From Penelope pileata (lineage: Eukaryota; Chordata; Aves; Galliformes; Cracidae), in NCBI GenBank assembly GCA_013396635.1, contig WBMW01005143.1, positions 217,466 through 281,465 of the forward strand: a stretch of 64,000 nt of DNA, read 5' to 3'. Under the pieces are notes generated by a model. The model did no database searches. It had not been told where the DNA came from and saw only the letters and a program-made list of their open reading frames with translations. Each line of letters opens with the position of its first letter. Position 1 is the first letter of the stretch. Positions 28,201 through 40,786 of this stretch are shown here, piece by piece. Made by a program: the position numbers and the translations under genes.

Positions 28201-31000
28201 GAGTTTGCTTGAAATAAAAAGTCTACATAAATTTAGCAGCCAGTCAAATGAGATTAAAAAATATATTGTATTTATATTTCATTCCACTGTTTGAAGTGCT
28301 TTATTATGTTTACTCACGCGGGGCTTTAATAGCTGATCGTTTACGCCGTGCTGTGTGTGCGAGCTCCGTGGTGCTGCCTGTCCCAGGGGCTCCGGGCCCC
28401 GTGGGGCTGCAGCTGGGTGAAGGGCAGCTGCAGTCTTCCAGCGTGCGTTGGTCAGTGGTGAGCAAACGTGTGCCCTGGGAGGGATGTGCTGGTGTTCTGC
28501 TGGGACTGCTCTGCCTCAGTCCTTCCACGTGGCACTGGGATGGGTGGGAGGGGACAGCCCCGTGCCCACTGGCTGCTCTTCATAGGAGAGCATGGCTTGT
28601 AAACCAGGCTGCATCTCACCAGCACAGGGAGCGCCCATCGGATCGGGTAGTTCATCCTTCACGTGGCCTAAGGGTGCAGCAAGTATGGCTCAAGTGACGT
28701 GTTAGCAAAACACCAATCTGAACTGTATATGAACAGCCAATATTTCAGTGCTTTATGTCTGGGAACTGTTCTGTGTTCACTGAAGCCCCAGTAAAAGCCT
28801 TTCCGTGGTTATAATTAGTATTTTATCTTATTGATTAATGGAGGAAGATTTATAAGGCATATCTTAAAATCATTTAACAATAAAACACTGTAATAACAGT
28901 GCCTTTGTAATACTTTTAATAATGACACAGAACGTACCCTTCCCTCTGCGATGCCAGCCCTGGATTTGTGTCAGGAGCAGCTCCTGGTGGGCCCCTCCGG
29001 GCAGCGGGCAGCCCCTGGGCAGCCGAGGGCTCAGCCCTGACGTGCTCAAACCCCTTCTCCAGTTTTCATGACTGTAACGTTTTTCACCAAGCAAATGTCT
29101 CCTACAGTATGATTTCGAATTGCCACACGTGTGAGGCAGCAGAGGGTCTGGCTGTGCCCTGCAGCAGCCCCACAGCTCAGGGGCCTGGGCAGCAGCTGGG
29201 GCAGAGGCGGGGGGTGAGGATCTCAGCATCCCCACGTCGGGGAGTGCTGCCCTGAGACCCGAGTGTGCTGCATGGAGGATGCTGTCCTGGGCTGCAGGCA
29301 CGGCGTGTTGCTCCTTGGTCCCAGGCTGAGTTAAGCCTGCATCAGCCCCTCTCACTCAGCACATGAAACGTCCTCGTGGAGCTGGGCACCGCTGTCACCA
29401 AACAGCTCTTCCAAGCTGCTGAACTCTAAACGAGTGGAGGTGAGGTCTTGCTGCTGTACTGCCTCGTGCAGGCCAGTGCGTTCTCCGGAGGCTGTTAAAA
29501 GCAGCCCTGGGAGCAGAGCATGAGTTCTGGATGGCAGAGGAGTTCATCCAGCAGCAAAGTGCTCTGTGCCTGGGAAATGCTTGAAAAACGCTGCAGCTCA
29601 CTGAGCTCTGTTGGAGGCTGGCGAAAGAGCTGCTTGCAGGAATGCTCGTGCGGGAAAGCAGTGGAACAGGAATCAGGAGAATATTTTAAACAAAAGTGGA
29701 GTAATTTTTATGTGAAATCCTTCAAACAATTTTGCATGCAAGCAGCTTCTCATTTGCACCTTTCCAACGAAGCCATCTGTTCTGTGTTAGCCCGTCCTCG
29801 GGCAGATGCTCCATTTAACTTCCCCGTGCTCGCGGTGCCAGACGGCCTCAAGTCACAGGTTCCTCTCAGCAGCTCTCTGATTGCCTTTTTCCATCACACC
29901 TACGCTCCCTGGCAGTGGCTCGTGCTGGCCTTTTTGGGGCAGCACGCGTGGCCCCCACGGGGCCCCTGGGGGCAGTGGGGCAGCGGCTCAGGGCGCGGGG
30001 CAGCATCGCTGCTGCACGGCCCCCCAGCTTGCAGCCATGGTGCAGGCAGCGTCGGGCGATGGAGCGCGTTCCCTCCCGGAGCTGCTCCGCAGGTGTGTGC
30101 TTCCCGGTGTTGCTCCAAAGTCACGAAATGCTTGTGTATTTTTAGAGACGAAGTGAATTTTGGATTAATTAAGAACGTAAGTTTCAGACTCCTTCAGATG
30201 CGAGCTCTTATTAATATTTATAAAAAATGATTATATATTAATACATTCATAATACATAAGATATATGTGGCACTATCAGTTTTAATAGATTTTTTTAGAA
30301 CATCATTATAGCTGAGGATTGTTCTCCTCTGTCCTTCTTAGAGTTTAAAGAGTAATCATATGGATTTATTCCCCCGGTGTTTATACAAGTTTTTTGGGAA
30401 AAGCCTCCTCTTTAATTACCTTGCTAGTCTATCGATAAAGGCTGCAGGCAGTGTAATTTCAGCTGCAAGTGGCTATATAAACCGCAATCAGAACACGCAA
30501 AGAGCAAAATGGCTGTAGGTGTGAATGTGATTGAATCCAATCTCCAGCCACGGCACAGAGGAATGAGAATGAGAGCGGGACAGGGCTGGGGCTGGGGCTG
30601 GGGCTGGGAGCGGTGCTGCCCAGGGGAGCTCGGTTCTTCTGGTTCTGTCATCCTCCAGGCAGTGTCTGCTGCGATACACGGAGCAGCCGTGCCCTGGGTC
30701 TTAGCAGTTTCCGCTCACATTTGTGTCAGTCTCTGGCTGACCTTTGCCAGACTCCTTCCTCTGCAGTCATTAGGATTCCGTGTTTTATAAAAATCTCTTT
30801 AGCATTCCTCATTTCAAAGTTAATTTGCCTTCAGAACAACCCAATTAGAGGTGAATCACTTTATGTATGCGCAGTTCTGCGCTAATTGCTGTATTTGATC
30901 ATTTTATATTTGTAAGGTAAATGCCTCACTTCCTTTAAAAGGAGCTCTCGTTGCCTCCCACCTGCTGGACCCCAAGCTCCGCTCCACTCTGCAGTTGGCT
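22277..31000. other. Intergenic, no gene seen
   Basis: AT-rich repeat-free stretches at 22790-23060, 27770-28330, 28690-28920 and 30130-30440 alternate with GC-rich blocks. The 30200-30300 segment is almost pure A/T. The 236-codon plus frame at 29520-30230 and the 195-codon minus frame at 26530-27117 have no family resemblance. Confidence 0.7.
30583..30609. repeat. (GGGGCT)n short tandem repeat
   Basis: About four copies of GGGGCT. Exact limits are approximate. Confidence 0.8.
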
Positions 31001-31362
31001 GTTAGTGGTGGGGGATCTGTTAGTGGTGGGGGATCTGTTAGTGATGGGAGATCTGTTAGCGGTGGGGGATCTGTTAGTGATGGAGGATCTGTTAGTGATG
31101 AGGGATCTGTTAGTGATGGAGGATCTGTTGGGGGATCTGTTAGCGATGGAGGATCTGTTGGGGGATCTGTTAGTGATGGGAGATCTGTTAGTGATGGAGG
31201 ATCTGTTATCAATGGATGATCTGTTAGTGATGGGGGATCTGTTACTGATGGGGGATCTGTNNNNNNNNNNNNNNNNNNNNNNNNNNNNNNNGTTACTGAT
31301 GGGGGATCTGTTAGTGGTGGGGGATCTGTTAGCAGTGGGGGATCTGTTAGTGATGGGGGATG
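31001..31362. repeat. 18-bp minisatellite interrupted by an assembly gap
   Basis: Tandem copies of GTTAGTGATGGGGGATCT with point variants. Fifteen units lie before the gap, of which two (31127-31138 and 31157-31168) are 12-bp deletion variants. Three full units and a partial one follow it. Because 18 and 12 are multiples of three, both strands stay open across the array and give spurious frames of 170-190 codons. Confidence 0.95.
31261..31291. other. Assembly gap (31 N)
   Basis: Run of 31 undetermined bases inside the 18-bp minisatellite. Together with the two bases left of it (GT at 31259-31260) the interval is 33 bases. That is not a multiple of 18 or of the 6-bp step seen in the deletion variants, so the gap length is probably nominal. 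Confidence 1.
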
Positions 31363-31824
31363 ATGTTGCTACATACCTGCTGGGAGCACTCTGCACCCTG
31401 CACCCTGCGTCCACTCCTACAAGGGGAGGGCTCCCTGGTGCGCCCCAGGCAGCCACGCGTCCCAGCTGAGAAGATGAAAGGCACATTGCAGCCTGCATCC
31501 CTAATTTCACAGGAAAAGTGCATAAATAGACAAGGGCAAGGATGCTTTTCTGTGTTTCGTAGTGTGAATTTAGGATTCATTCTGAATTGGTCCACAGTGA
31601 TCTTAAAATACGAGCAGTTTGAGCATGTTTTGCTATTAGCATATGCTGGCAGGAATAACCGCGCAGGCCTGGCTTTGTCAGCAGCGCGGGAGCTCCAGCG
31701 CTAAGTGCTCACAGCGTGTTCCTTGGGCTGTGCTAATGTGCATCCATTCTCACTTACAAATTAACATCGAACGTTAGCAGTAAGAGCACATGCTGGCTGG
31801 GTCAGCGGCAGCCACCGTACTGTG

Positions 31825-31892
31825 AGCGGGCTGTGGGGCTGCGGGGTGTGGGGCTGCGAGGTGTGGGGCTGCAGGGCTGCAGGGCTGCCTGT
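31825..31892. repeat. GGGCTGC-based short tandem repeat
   Basis: Degenerate repeats of GTGGGGCTGCGGG-type units, with spacing shortening to 8-9 bases at the right end (GCAGGGCT). Confidence 0.7.
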
Positions 31893-33111
31893 GGTGGCTG
31901 TGCTGCCCGGGCTGGTGGGCACTGCGGCAGCCAGAGCTCTCCTTGTGTCCCGGAGCTTTCCTTGCAGCACAGCTCAGGCTGTGCCCGCACCCTTCTCCTC
32001 GAGCGAACGGCGTGCTGCGAGCTCCAGCCAAGGAAGGCATTAAAACTGTTTGTGATCCAAGACTCAGAGCAGGGGGGGTAGAGGCAAAGCACTGGGTGAA
32101 GTCCCAGATTATGGCTCCTGGAAGCAGGTGAGGAGCCAGTCTTGGCAGGGCACGGGGATGTGCAAAGGCACATTCGTGGAGCATTGCAAATGGTTCCTTA
32201 ACAAAAGACAATATAAGGTACCGTGCTTTAAACCTGCAGCAAATCTTCATGGGAGAGAAAGAAAGGAAGTCTGTTCTTTTTGTTTTCTTTTAAAGTCAAG
32301 TTAATAATTCTCGTTGGTATTTGCAACATTGACACTTGAATTTTTGATTAATTTATAATTTCAAGGACACTGTACCCAAACAAGGAACAGGAAGGTTGCT
32401 GCGAGCAGCTCGAAGCCGCGGGCAGCACTGTCCATCTGCAGCAGAACGTCGTGTGTCAGCTGGCAGCAAGGAGGGAAACTGGCACCGATACAGTTCACCC
32501 AGGCTGGGAGTAAGAGTGAGAAATACCATCACCTTAATTCATAGTTATTTCACGGTGAGAATTGCGATCTTGTCATTATCCTTGATGCCGTCTTTAAGGC
32601 AGCTCTGTTCTCTGGGGAGCTGAAGAGCTCCTTGCAGGCAGTGGTGCTGGGGGGGGCACGCGGCCGTGCGCGGCTGTAATTAGGGGAACGTGCGATCCTA
32701 TTTAGAGCCCGGGGAGCACCTGGATAGCTGGGGAAGGTGCTGTGCTCATCATGCTGCGCGGCAACTGCTAATGTTGTTGTTGTTATACAGGTGTGTATTA
32801 TTAAACCGTTTGCTCATTCCATTATGCATTTCCCTGGTAATCATAACTGCAGGCACAGAAGGCACCGGGGATACGAGGGCCGTAAGCAGGTACTGGGATG
32901 CAGTGCCTTACCACCAGCTGGGGCTGGAATAAGCTTCTGTGGGTAATTTCCGAACCCACTGGACCAAGCAGCTGAACGGCGAGCCCCCTGTGCAGCAGAA
33001 CAGGGCAGGTTGGAGGCACGCATTTAAAACTTGTGCTTCTTTTCCTGTGCCCTTGGTTCAGCGCAGCAGCCCGGGTGTTGCTCGGGCTGTGCTCTGCCCT
33101 GCAGCAGCTGG

Positions 33112-33145
33112 GGAGGAGGAACAGGAGGAGGAGGAGGAGGAGGAG
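33112..33145. repeat. (GGA)n microsatellite
   Basis: GGA/GAG triplet run with one ACA-containing interruption. Purine-rich on the plus strand. Confidence 0.9.
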
Positions 33146-33217
33146 TGCTTTGGCTGCTCAGCCTGCAGGGAGGCACTGCCTGCAGCCACCCGCTGTCCCC
33201 TGCCCGTCCCCTGCCCA

Positions 33218-33296
33218 GCAGTTCTGTCCCTACTCGGCAGTTCTGTCCTTGCCTCCTGGTTCTGTCCCTGCCCAGAGGTTCTGTCCCAGCCCGGAG
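33218..33296. repeat. 19-bp tandem repeat, about four copies
   Basis: The anchor GTTCTGTCC recurs at 33221, 33240, 33259 and 33278, exactly every 19 bases, with divergent spacers (CCTGCCCAGAG-like). Confidence 0.85.
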
Positions 33297-35053
33297 GTGG
33301 GAGGCTCAGGGCTGGGGTGGGTGGTGGTAGCACGGTGAGGAGCCCACACTGCCCTGAGGACAAAGGGCCATAGCAGAGCCGAGGTGACGGCGGGAGGCAG
33401 AGAGGAGACAACTGCACCCCAAAGCGGCTGCGGCTGCTGGCAGGGCTGGGGCCCATGGCTGTGCCAGCACAAAGCAGGGACCCCCGAGTCCAGATGGCCA
33501 CAAAATGCAGTGGGGATTTCTGCGTGGGCATCAATCTTCATGAGCAAGGAGAGGATGGAGTAGGGGAGTCACAAGTGAGTTATCCTGTCACTGCTGACAA
33601 ATGGAGATAAATTGGGTGAGGCGGGCTGTTTATTTATACACTGTGCTGGGTAGGGGGGTGAGCAGGGAGCAGCACGGTGTCACAGCCGTCACTGCGTGCT
33701 GCAGAGGGCGTTGGGGAGGATGAGTGCTGGTTGTTGCTGGCACAGTGCTGCTGGAGCTGTGGGTCTGAGCTCTGCAGCCCCGAGGAAGTCAGTCCTGCAG
33801 GAGTGAGGTGCCAGCATGGCTGTGCTACAGCACTGCTGTCTGCCTGCAGGATGGGGGACCCGGGAGCACCTGGGGAGCATGGCACTTCTTCCAAAATTGC
33901 ATCCTTGTAGGTGCAGATTTGTTTTTGATTTAACCTCCAACTCAGCACAGTCCCGCGAATCCTCTGACAAAGGCATGAACCGCACTTGCTGCTGTTTGAA
34001 CAGCTACCTGGATTAGGTGTCATGTTAAAAATGAAATCTGTGTTATTTGCATTGTTTGTATGAAGAGCGCAGTTTAAATTGGGGCTGACGTTTTGCCACT
34101 TTGGACAGATTTCCCGGGAGAGAGCTGCCGTGGGATCCCAGTTCCATAGCACTTCCCAAGCAGAGCACAGCAGCAGCCGGGGCAGCGCGTCCCCCCCATG
34201 GGTCCCGGGGGGGCTGTGCCCGGAGCCCAGTGGGGCTGGGCTGCCCCGTGCTTGGCTCCTGCCCATGGCACACGGAGCTGGGGGAGCAGCATGAGGAGGA
34301 GCCCGGCACGGTGCGGGAACAGCTGACGGGCTGAGGGCTCTGACAGAGCCCATTATCTGCCATCAATATGTTGATAAACTGTTATCACTGAATTTTCCTC
34401 AGTCTAACATAAGCTTTACGTCAGGCGGGTGTGAAACCCATTACTGCCTGTCACACTGCTTGGCTGTTGGAAAGAGATGGTTTTCTCCATTAGGTTTTGG
34501 TCGGATTCCTTTATCCACCCACTGCTTCTCCTGTGACTCTACTAACACAAAATGGCAAAGAATCACCAAAGGCACCCAAAAGGGAGAGGCTGGAAGGGTG
34601 GCATTGCCCCCGCTCGGCCTTAGTGAGGAGCCCGAAGGAGCTCATGGGTGGGTTCACTCAGCACCTGATCCCATCAGCTCATGATTTTTGCTTAAAAAAA
34701 TAATTTTTGCTTTACAGTAAATTTGGCATAAAAATGTCATGACATAGAGAAAACCATTTATTGTCATTAGTGGAGGCGCTTCCCTGACCCTTTTGTCTCA
34801 GCGGAAGCGGATGGCACGGCTGCCCTGTAATTTGCTGCTGTTTTATTAATCTCCAGCTCCCCAGCAATCAACCCTGTCAAAACCGGGGACGTGCGTGATC
34901 CAAATCCGCCCGCCAAAAACCAGAAGCAGTTTGCAAACATCCCGGCAAACAGCAATGAGCAGGAACACAACACACAGGCACTGAGGGGCTGTGTTCCTCC
35001 ACTCCTGGCTGCGAGCTGCCCGCACGGCCCAGCCCTGCGCCGGGACACCCCGG

Positions 35054-35113
35054 GGGTGCTGCGGGGCACGGGTGGGTGCTGCGGGGTGCAGGTGGGTGCT
35101 GCGGGGCGTGGGT
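35054..35113. repeat. 20-bp tandem repeat, three copies
   Basis: Three units of the form GGGTGCTGCGGGGTGCAGGT with a few substitutions, in a very GC-rich block. Confidence 0.88.
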
Positions 35114-38100
35114 GAACCCAACAGCAAGGGACACAGCTCGGGTGATGGAAGGGGCTGGGCACCACGTGAGTGTGGTCATGTATGTCCTCTGCACAACGCA
35201 GCAGAAAGACGTGGGGTTACGCAGATGCAGAGGATGGGAAATGCCAGGAGGTGCCCCCACCCCTGCGGTCTGTGGCCCCGTGCAGCATGGCCAGGGGACA
35301 TTGGGCTGGGGCACAGCCGCCTGCAGAGCCGCTCCCGCAGTGCGCTGCCTGCCCCGGCTCGGGGGGCACGCTGCTCCCAGCTCGCTGCTGCTCTGCTGCA
35401 GCCCATGGGGGCTGTGAAGCTGAGGGTGGACTCGCGCCCTCCGACAGCTCCAGTGCAGGCCCTCGTCCTTCCCTTCCCTTCCCTCATCCAGCCCTGACCC
35501 AGCCCTGCTCCAGCCCCAGCCCTGTGTTCTGTTCTCCAGGCGCCCGCTGCTCTCCTCGGGCTCTTTGTCCTCCAGCAGCTCCTGCCGGGTTCTTGAAGGC
35601 GGCGGTTTTGTTCCGTCTCCGCTTTTCCCTCCCAGCTTGTTTGGTGTGCACAGAAAAAAGAGACAAAAGGACTTGGCCAAATCCCAAACCAAGCGTGGGA
35701 AGCGCTTCCTCGCCGAGCTGCCGTGCCCACCCTGCGAGCTGCCCTTGGGCTCGCAGCGATGTGCTGCTGGCGTTGGCTGCTGAGCCGTCGGTGTGCCGAG
35801 TGCTTCCCAAACATCCTTCCCTGCCTCCCCTTACTCCCAGGCAGACGGCCACAGGTGCGCGGGGTCTCTGTCCCGTTCCCTTCTGCTCTCCCGGGGCTGG
35901 GGGCCGTCATGGCTGTACCCAGCTGTGTGCTCTGCTGCTGCGGGGATTAATTTTTTGTTTATAGAAAAATCAATAGGGTTTGAGTTATCAAAAGATGTGT
36001 GCGCTAGTGGGAAAGGCACAAAATCAATGCTGAAATATTGCCTTATTTAATGGCTGCTGTAAATAGCTCTGTTATGATTCTTTAGTAGAGGGAAATCAGG
36101 AGAGCACGGGCGAGGCCCGCAGGATGCGGCTCACCTGGCTCCGCTGGCAGCTCGGGGCTGTCTCGGGGTGCGGGCTCACTGCTGCTCATGTGGGAGAGCC
36201 AGGAGGAGCACTGCCTGGGTTTGGGGTTTGCTGCCCTGCTTGCTCTGTTCCCGAGGGATGGGTCCTTGCTGCTGGCACAGCGGGGCCGGTCCCCCCGGCC
36301 GGGGCTCTGTGGGGCGGACCCATCCCACCCCGCGCGGCTCCGGGGGATCTCGGCTCCCGCTGCTCCTTCCCGGCGTGTTTTCAGAAATGTCACTGAGGTT
36401 TATAAAGGAGACTTCTAAAAGGTTTTAAACACCTCTCATTTTTAATGGTTTATTTCTGTCATTGAATGTAATTACCTCCGGGAGAAGTTCTTTCTAGAAT
36501 ATATTTCGGTACTTGGGAAAGTGCTGGCATTTTCCTCAGTTCCTAGAAAGCCAAGTCCTGGGGTTGGGGTTGCCGTGGTAACACAGCTGTTTCCACCAGC
36601 AGCCATGGGTTCTCCAGCTGAGGCAAAACCCACGTTGCTGGCTGGGCTGCTGGGAGGGCCCGGAGCTGGGGGCAGAGCTCTGCTGGGCAGCACCATGCTG
36701 TGTGCTCCTGCCTGGAAGCCCCGCGGGTGCGGGGTCCCCGAAAGCCGCTGGGATTTGTCCCCGAGTGCAGCTGCCGGCAGCCAGCGTGCGTCGCCTCGCT
36801 CAGTGTTCAGCAGCAGTCGAAGCAGTTTGATGTTTGGCTTTGCAGAAGTTAATATCTGCCCAGTGTCAACAGAGCTCCAGCGGCTGTGCCTGCGCTGCCG
36901 GGGCTGCGAGGAGCGGAGCTGGGAGCTGCTGTGACCCCGCGCTGTGCCCGCGGCTGTAACTGCTTCGCTCCTCCCTGCCGGGACCTGGGGGTGCGCGGGG
37001 CTGTGCTGGGGTGAGCAGCTCCCACCCCCTGCAGGATGGGGCACAGCCTCTGCACCCCGGGGCACTGCTGCTATTTATCTAAAGTATAAAAGCAGTGACA
37101 AAACATTGGGTTTGTGTGATGACAACGCTCCATGTAGCTGCATGGCCCCAGGGTACTGCAATGGGCCAGGAGTGAGGGTTCGGGTCCAAATCTTCCACAT
37201 GCGTGGTGCTTTCTGCTTTGGGCAGCCGTTAGCTGCCAGAGTGTTTTCTTTTTATTATGGTTTCAATATTCATGATACATGCAAATGAGAAAAAAGGTAA
37301 TTGCCGCAATTAACACAAAACAGGTTTTTCTCACACATTTGAAGCAATCTGATGCTTCTGCTTATCTCATACAAAGTTTCCTTGTGGAACTGCCTCAGAC
37401 TCGGTGCTCCTACAAGAGCCTGCTGAGCTGCTGTAATTAAGCTGTGATTAGCCAGCGCTGAGTGCCTGGTTGTGAATACATCTCACACTTAGGGCTACCG
37501 CAGATAGCACAGCGGTCGCTGAGCAGTTGGGGTGCACCCGCAGTGCTGGGGTGAAGCTGCTGGGTGCCAGCAGGCCCACTGCTGCGCTTCTGTTCCCATG
37601 GGCTGTACCCCAGCTGGGCGCTGCCCGAGGCCGTTGCACCATGGGGACTCTGCTCCTGCTACTGCTGGGCCCCGGGCACCCGGCTCCTGTCCCACCAGCA
37701 CTCGTGTGCTTGGAGCAGCAGCAGAGCGGGGCCCTGTGCAGCCCCTGTGCTGCCGCTCTCTGTGCTCCGTGCACAGCAGTGTGGCTGCATGCCCAGCACT
37801 GCAGCCTCTGCCCAGAGCTGAGCGCTCCTCCCGGGCTTGGAAGCAAAGGCTGCGAGGTTGTGCTCGCTCAGCCAGAAACATGATGTATCTCGTGGCCTCT
37901 GCGCCCAACTGCAGCTGTTTGTAATGTCAGGGCGCTGCTCTGAAATGAATTACAGCTGGTATTTCATCACGCGCGGTATTGGGCTAAGGGATAGACCGGA
38001 GGAAGCCAGGACAATTCAGTGAGGAAAGCGAGCTGACAGTTCCTGAATAAATGATCCATTATTCACTCAGCTCTTGTTGCTCCATGCACTCATCCTGACT

Positions 38101-40231
38101 CCTAACAGAAGCTGGTTCCTTTCAAACCTTGCTGCCTTTCCATCTCCATGTATGACCCGGCGTGACGGATGAAATGGTCATGAAATATTCTTCAAACTGC
38201 AAGTTCTGTCAAAGCTGATTCTGTGAACCACTTGCAGAAAATTCGTGCAGCCGCTGCTTTTCACCCCTTGCATCTCAGATGCAGTTTGTGAGCTTTCGAA
38301 CTCTATGTTATTTCAGTTTTAAAAGCTCTTCGGGAAAAACACCGCAGGATTATCTGGCGAAAAGGCGGTTGTCTAAAGCACTGTCAGAAGAAGCACGTTC
38401 TTTTCAGCAGCCTCTTTCCTCCCTGTTACAGCTCCCACCAGGGCTGGTGCTGCCTTGGCCTTTGTGCTCGGTGCTGCAGACCCAGCGTGCACACATCCTG
38501 GTGTCCCCAGGACACCAGGCAGCCTGGAGCTGCTCGGGGGCTGCAGGCAGAGTGCTTGGAAGCTGACGCCTCTCCCCTGTGCCTGGGGTAGAAATCAGGG
38601 GCTGGGGCAAGGGCAAGCCCTCTGTGTGCCAGCCCAGGTGAGCTGTGGCTCAGAACCAGGTTGTCACGCTGAAAATGTGGTAACCTCACATGACACGAGG
38701 TCCTTCACATCTGGTCCTTCCATGAACCACGCGTGGTCCTTCCACGACGTGCGTGGAACAAGCCGAGTCCCTGCCGTGTCCCAGATTTTGTTGAGTTTGA
38801 CATAGTGTTGAGGAAATGTTGCTGTGGATGTGAGTGAGGAAGGAAATGGGGAAATCTGAAACTTCAGAAGAGCGGTGATTTGCAGCACCAGAGAGGAAAT
38901 GGCAGAGTTCAGTGGAGGCAGAGAAATGGAAGACGGCAGTGGTGAAGAGCTATGCAAGATCAGAGCTGAACAATATATCCAGACAAAGAAGGAGATCCCA
39001 AACAAAATGCAGAGAAAGGAAAAGAAGGATCCGCCCACACAGGTGCTTATTCAGACTGGGCAGAAACACACAGCGTAGATGGAAAACTTCCCTCTCGTTG
39101 CGGATTTCTCCATCTGTTTTGTGTCTCTGCTTTGTCCGCCTGCGGAGCTGCGTGGGTGCCAGCAGAAGAAGGGCGTTCCAGAGCTGCTGCACAGCTCTCC
39201 TGGTAAACAGGGTCTGCTATCACTTCAAGTGGGGCAGTTCTCGTGTTCCATTCCTTTGTGCTCTGCCAATCCAGCCGAGTCCTGCTGCTCTTCTTTGTGC
39301 CTTTGCTGTTCCAGTCCCACCCTGCCCCCTACATGAACACGCACAGAAGTATTTTGTCCAATTTAAAGCTAAGCAATTTTTATTTGTAGCTGTAAGTGGG
39401 TCCATTAGTGCCAGTCAGAGGAAAGCTGAAGAACATTTGGGAGATAATTGGGCCTGGATCCATCAGAAGGTCTCGAAGCAGAGCCTGCCGCACTGTGTGC
39501 TGGTAAAACATCTGTGTAAATAGCTCTGCAGCCGAGGTTTCATTAGAACTGCCCATCACACCACTCCTCCTGAAGCTCTAAATGCACCAGGGGCTCTTCT
39601 GTGTCTACCCAAAATAGCACGCTCTCCACTTAGTGGCCCTGCACTGAGACTGGGGTCGTCTCATTTCAATGTTCCCGGCTGCAGGCGTGACCCGAGGTCC
39701 TTCGTTGCCATGTGCTGAGCCATCAAAGCCTCGCTCAGCCTCTCATTAGTCCCGGAAGAGGTGAGGCGGGGGCTGGCATCCAGCTGTGTCTCTGAGCTGA
39801 GTGTGTAATTTTCCAGCCACATCTGGAAAGGGGGAGATGTGTAATGGAATGCAAATGGCCCTCTGGCACAGAGAAGAATGTCATTTCCAGTAGGGTTTTC
39901 TTTGAAGAAAGAGTATACCTTTGGACGAGAGGAGATAATTGTAGTGTTTGTGGAACTGAGTGACGGAGAAAGGCAGCTGTAACCTCAGGCTCTTTCCCCA
40001 GCTCTGCTCCTTTCCAGTCCAGCATCCCACGTGGGTTTCCTGGGCTCCTGCCTCGTGCCTGGCCCTGGCTCCCCACTCGCCCCACGGCTCCGGGCTGCGA
40101 CCACCCCTGCTGGGGGTGTTCCCCCCTCCAAGTTTGCTCATGGCCTGCTGCTCGCTGGGCTCGCTTCAGGACCCCACGTGCCACGTTACAGCAGCTGTTG
40201 GAGGACCACAGCCTGCCTTGCACCGAGCTGA

Positions 40232-40236
40232 GGAAC
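40232..40236. repeat. Target-site duplication, left copy
   Basis: GGAAC immediately before the LTR start, identical to the copy after the LTR end. Five bases is the usual duplication for this ERVL class. Confidence 0.85.
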
Positions 40237-40580
40237 TGTCCTAGTTTCTAACAGAAGTTACGCTTCTCGTAGTGTCCAGTATGAATTTATCTTGTACCTC
40301 CGAGATACTGATAACATCCTGGCAGTGTTGAGCGGAGCCGAGGACAGAACTCACTTCCGCATTCCTCTGCCAGTGAAATAGTTAAGGGGGGCATAAGGAG
40401 CTGGGAACTGGGAGGGGACAGGACCAGGGCAGCTGACCCAAATTGACCAAGGAGCTATTCCATCCCATATAACATCATGGGATTGGTTGGTGGCATTTCC
40501 GGGTTCTGTTCGTTACGGAAGGGGCTAGCCGGGAGGAAGGGTCACCAGTGGCTGTGAGCCCTTGCTCTGCGTATCCTCTT

Positions 40581-40615
<35 letters not shown>

Positions 40616-40781
40616 TGTTATTTCTTTTGTTCTCTTTACTATTTTAGTAAATAGCATTTATCTCAACCCACGCGTTTTACTGCATATCTCTCTACTTCTC
40701 TCCCCCGTCCCATTTGGGGAGGGGGGAGGGTGAGTGAATAACTGTGTGGAACTCAGCTATCTGCTGAGCCAAACCATAACA
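40237..40781 (+). mobile_element. Solo LTR of an avian ERVL-type retrovirus
   Basis: A 545-bp element starting TGTCCTAGTTTC and ending AACCATAACA, flanked on both sides by the same 5-bp target-site duplication GGAAC (40232-40236 and 40782-40786). The 3' portion (ATCTCAACCCACGCG followed by pyrimidine-rich sequence, then a G-rich stretch and TGAATAACTGTGTGG) resembles the avian ERVL LTR family with TGTCCTGG-type starts. No internal viral sequence is present, so it is a solo LTR left by recombination between two LTRs. It contains a (TA)13 tract. The family name comes from memory of the LTR consensus. The termini and duplication are directly visible. Confidence 0.88.
40585..40610. repeat. (TA)13 microsatellite inside the LTR
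   Basis: Perfect alternating TA run of 26 bases, arisen within the solo LTR and probably length-polymorphic. Confidence 0.97.
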
Positions 40782-40786
40782 GGAAC
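40782..40786. repeat. Target-site duplication, right copy
   Basis: GGAAC immediately after the LTR's terminal CA, matching the left copy exactly. Confidence 0.85.

Larger units (their letters stand above)
31363..40231. other. Intergenic, GC-rich, no gene seen
   Basis: The most GC-rich part of the intergenic region, especially 33000-33450, 34960-35950 and 36100-37060, with several short tandem repeats listed separately. Large frames on both strands (271, 264, 244 and 239 codons) overlap one another in this block, as expected from stop-codon depletion. None has a recognisable domain. A purine-rich stretch at 38800-39080 carries a lysine/glutamate-rich 67-codon frame, treated under findings. 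Confidence 0.65.

Noticed and set aside
30935..31510. Frames of 172-191 codons with repeated (L)VVGDL or NRSPIT motifs
   Set aside because: They come from the 18-bp minisatellite, whose unit length keeps both strands open, and they cross the run of N.
34877..35964. Overlapping frames of 271, 264, 244 and 239 codons on both strands
   Set aside because: Mutually overlapping on both strands in a very GC-rich block, no domain recognised. Best explained by scarcity of stop codons.
38912..39523. 203-codon plus-strand frame
   Set aside because: Arginine-rich then cysteine/leucine-rich, out of frame with the 67-codon frame it overlaps. Looks like chance.
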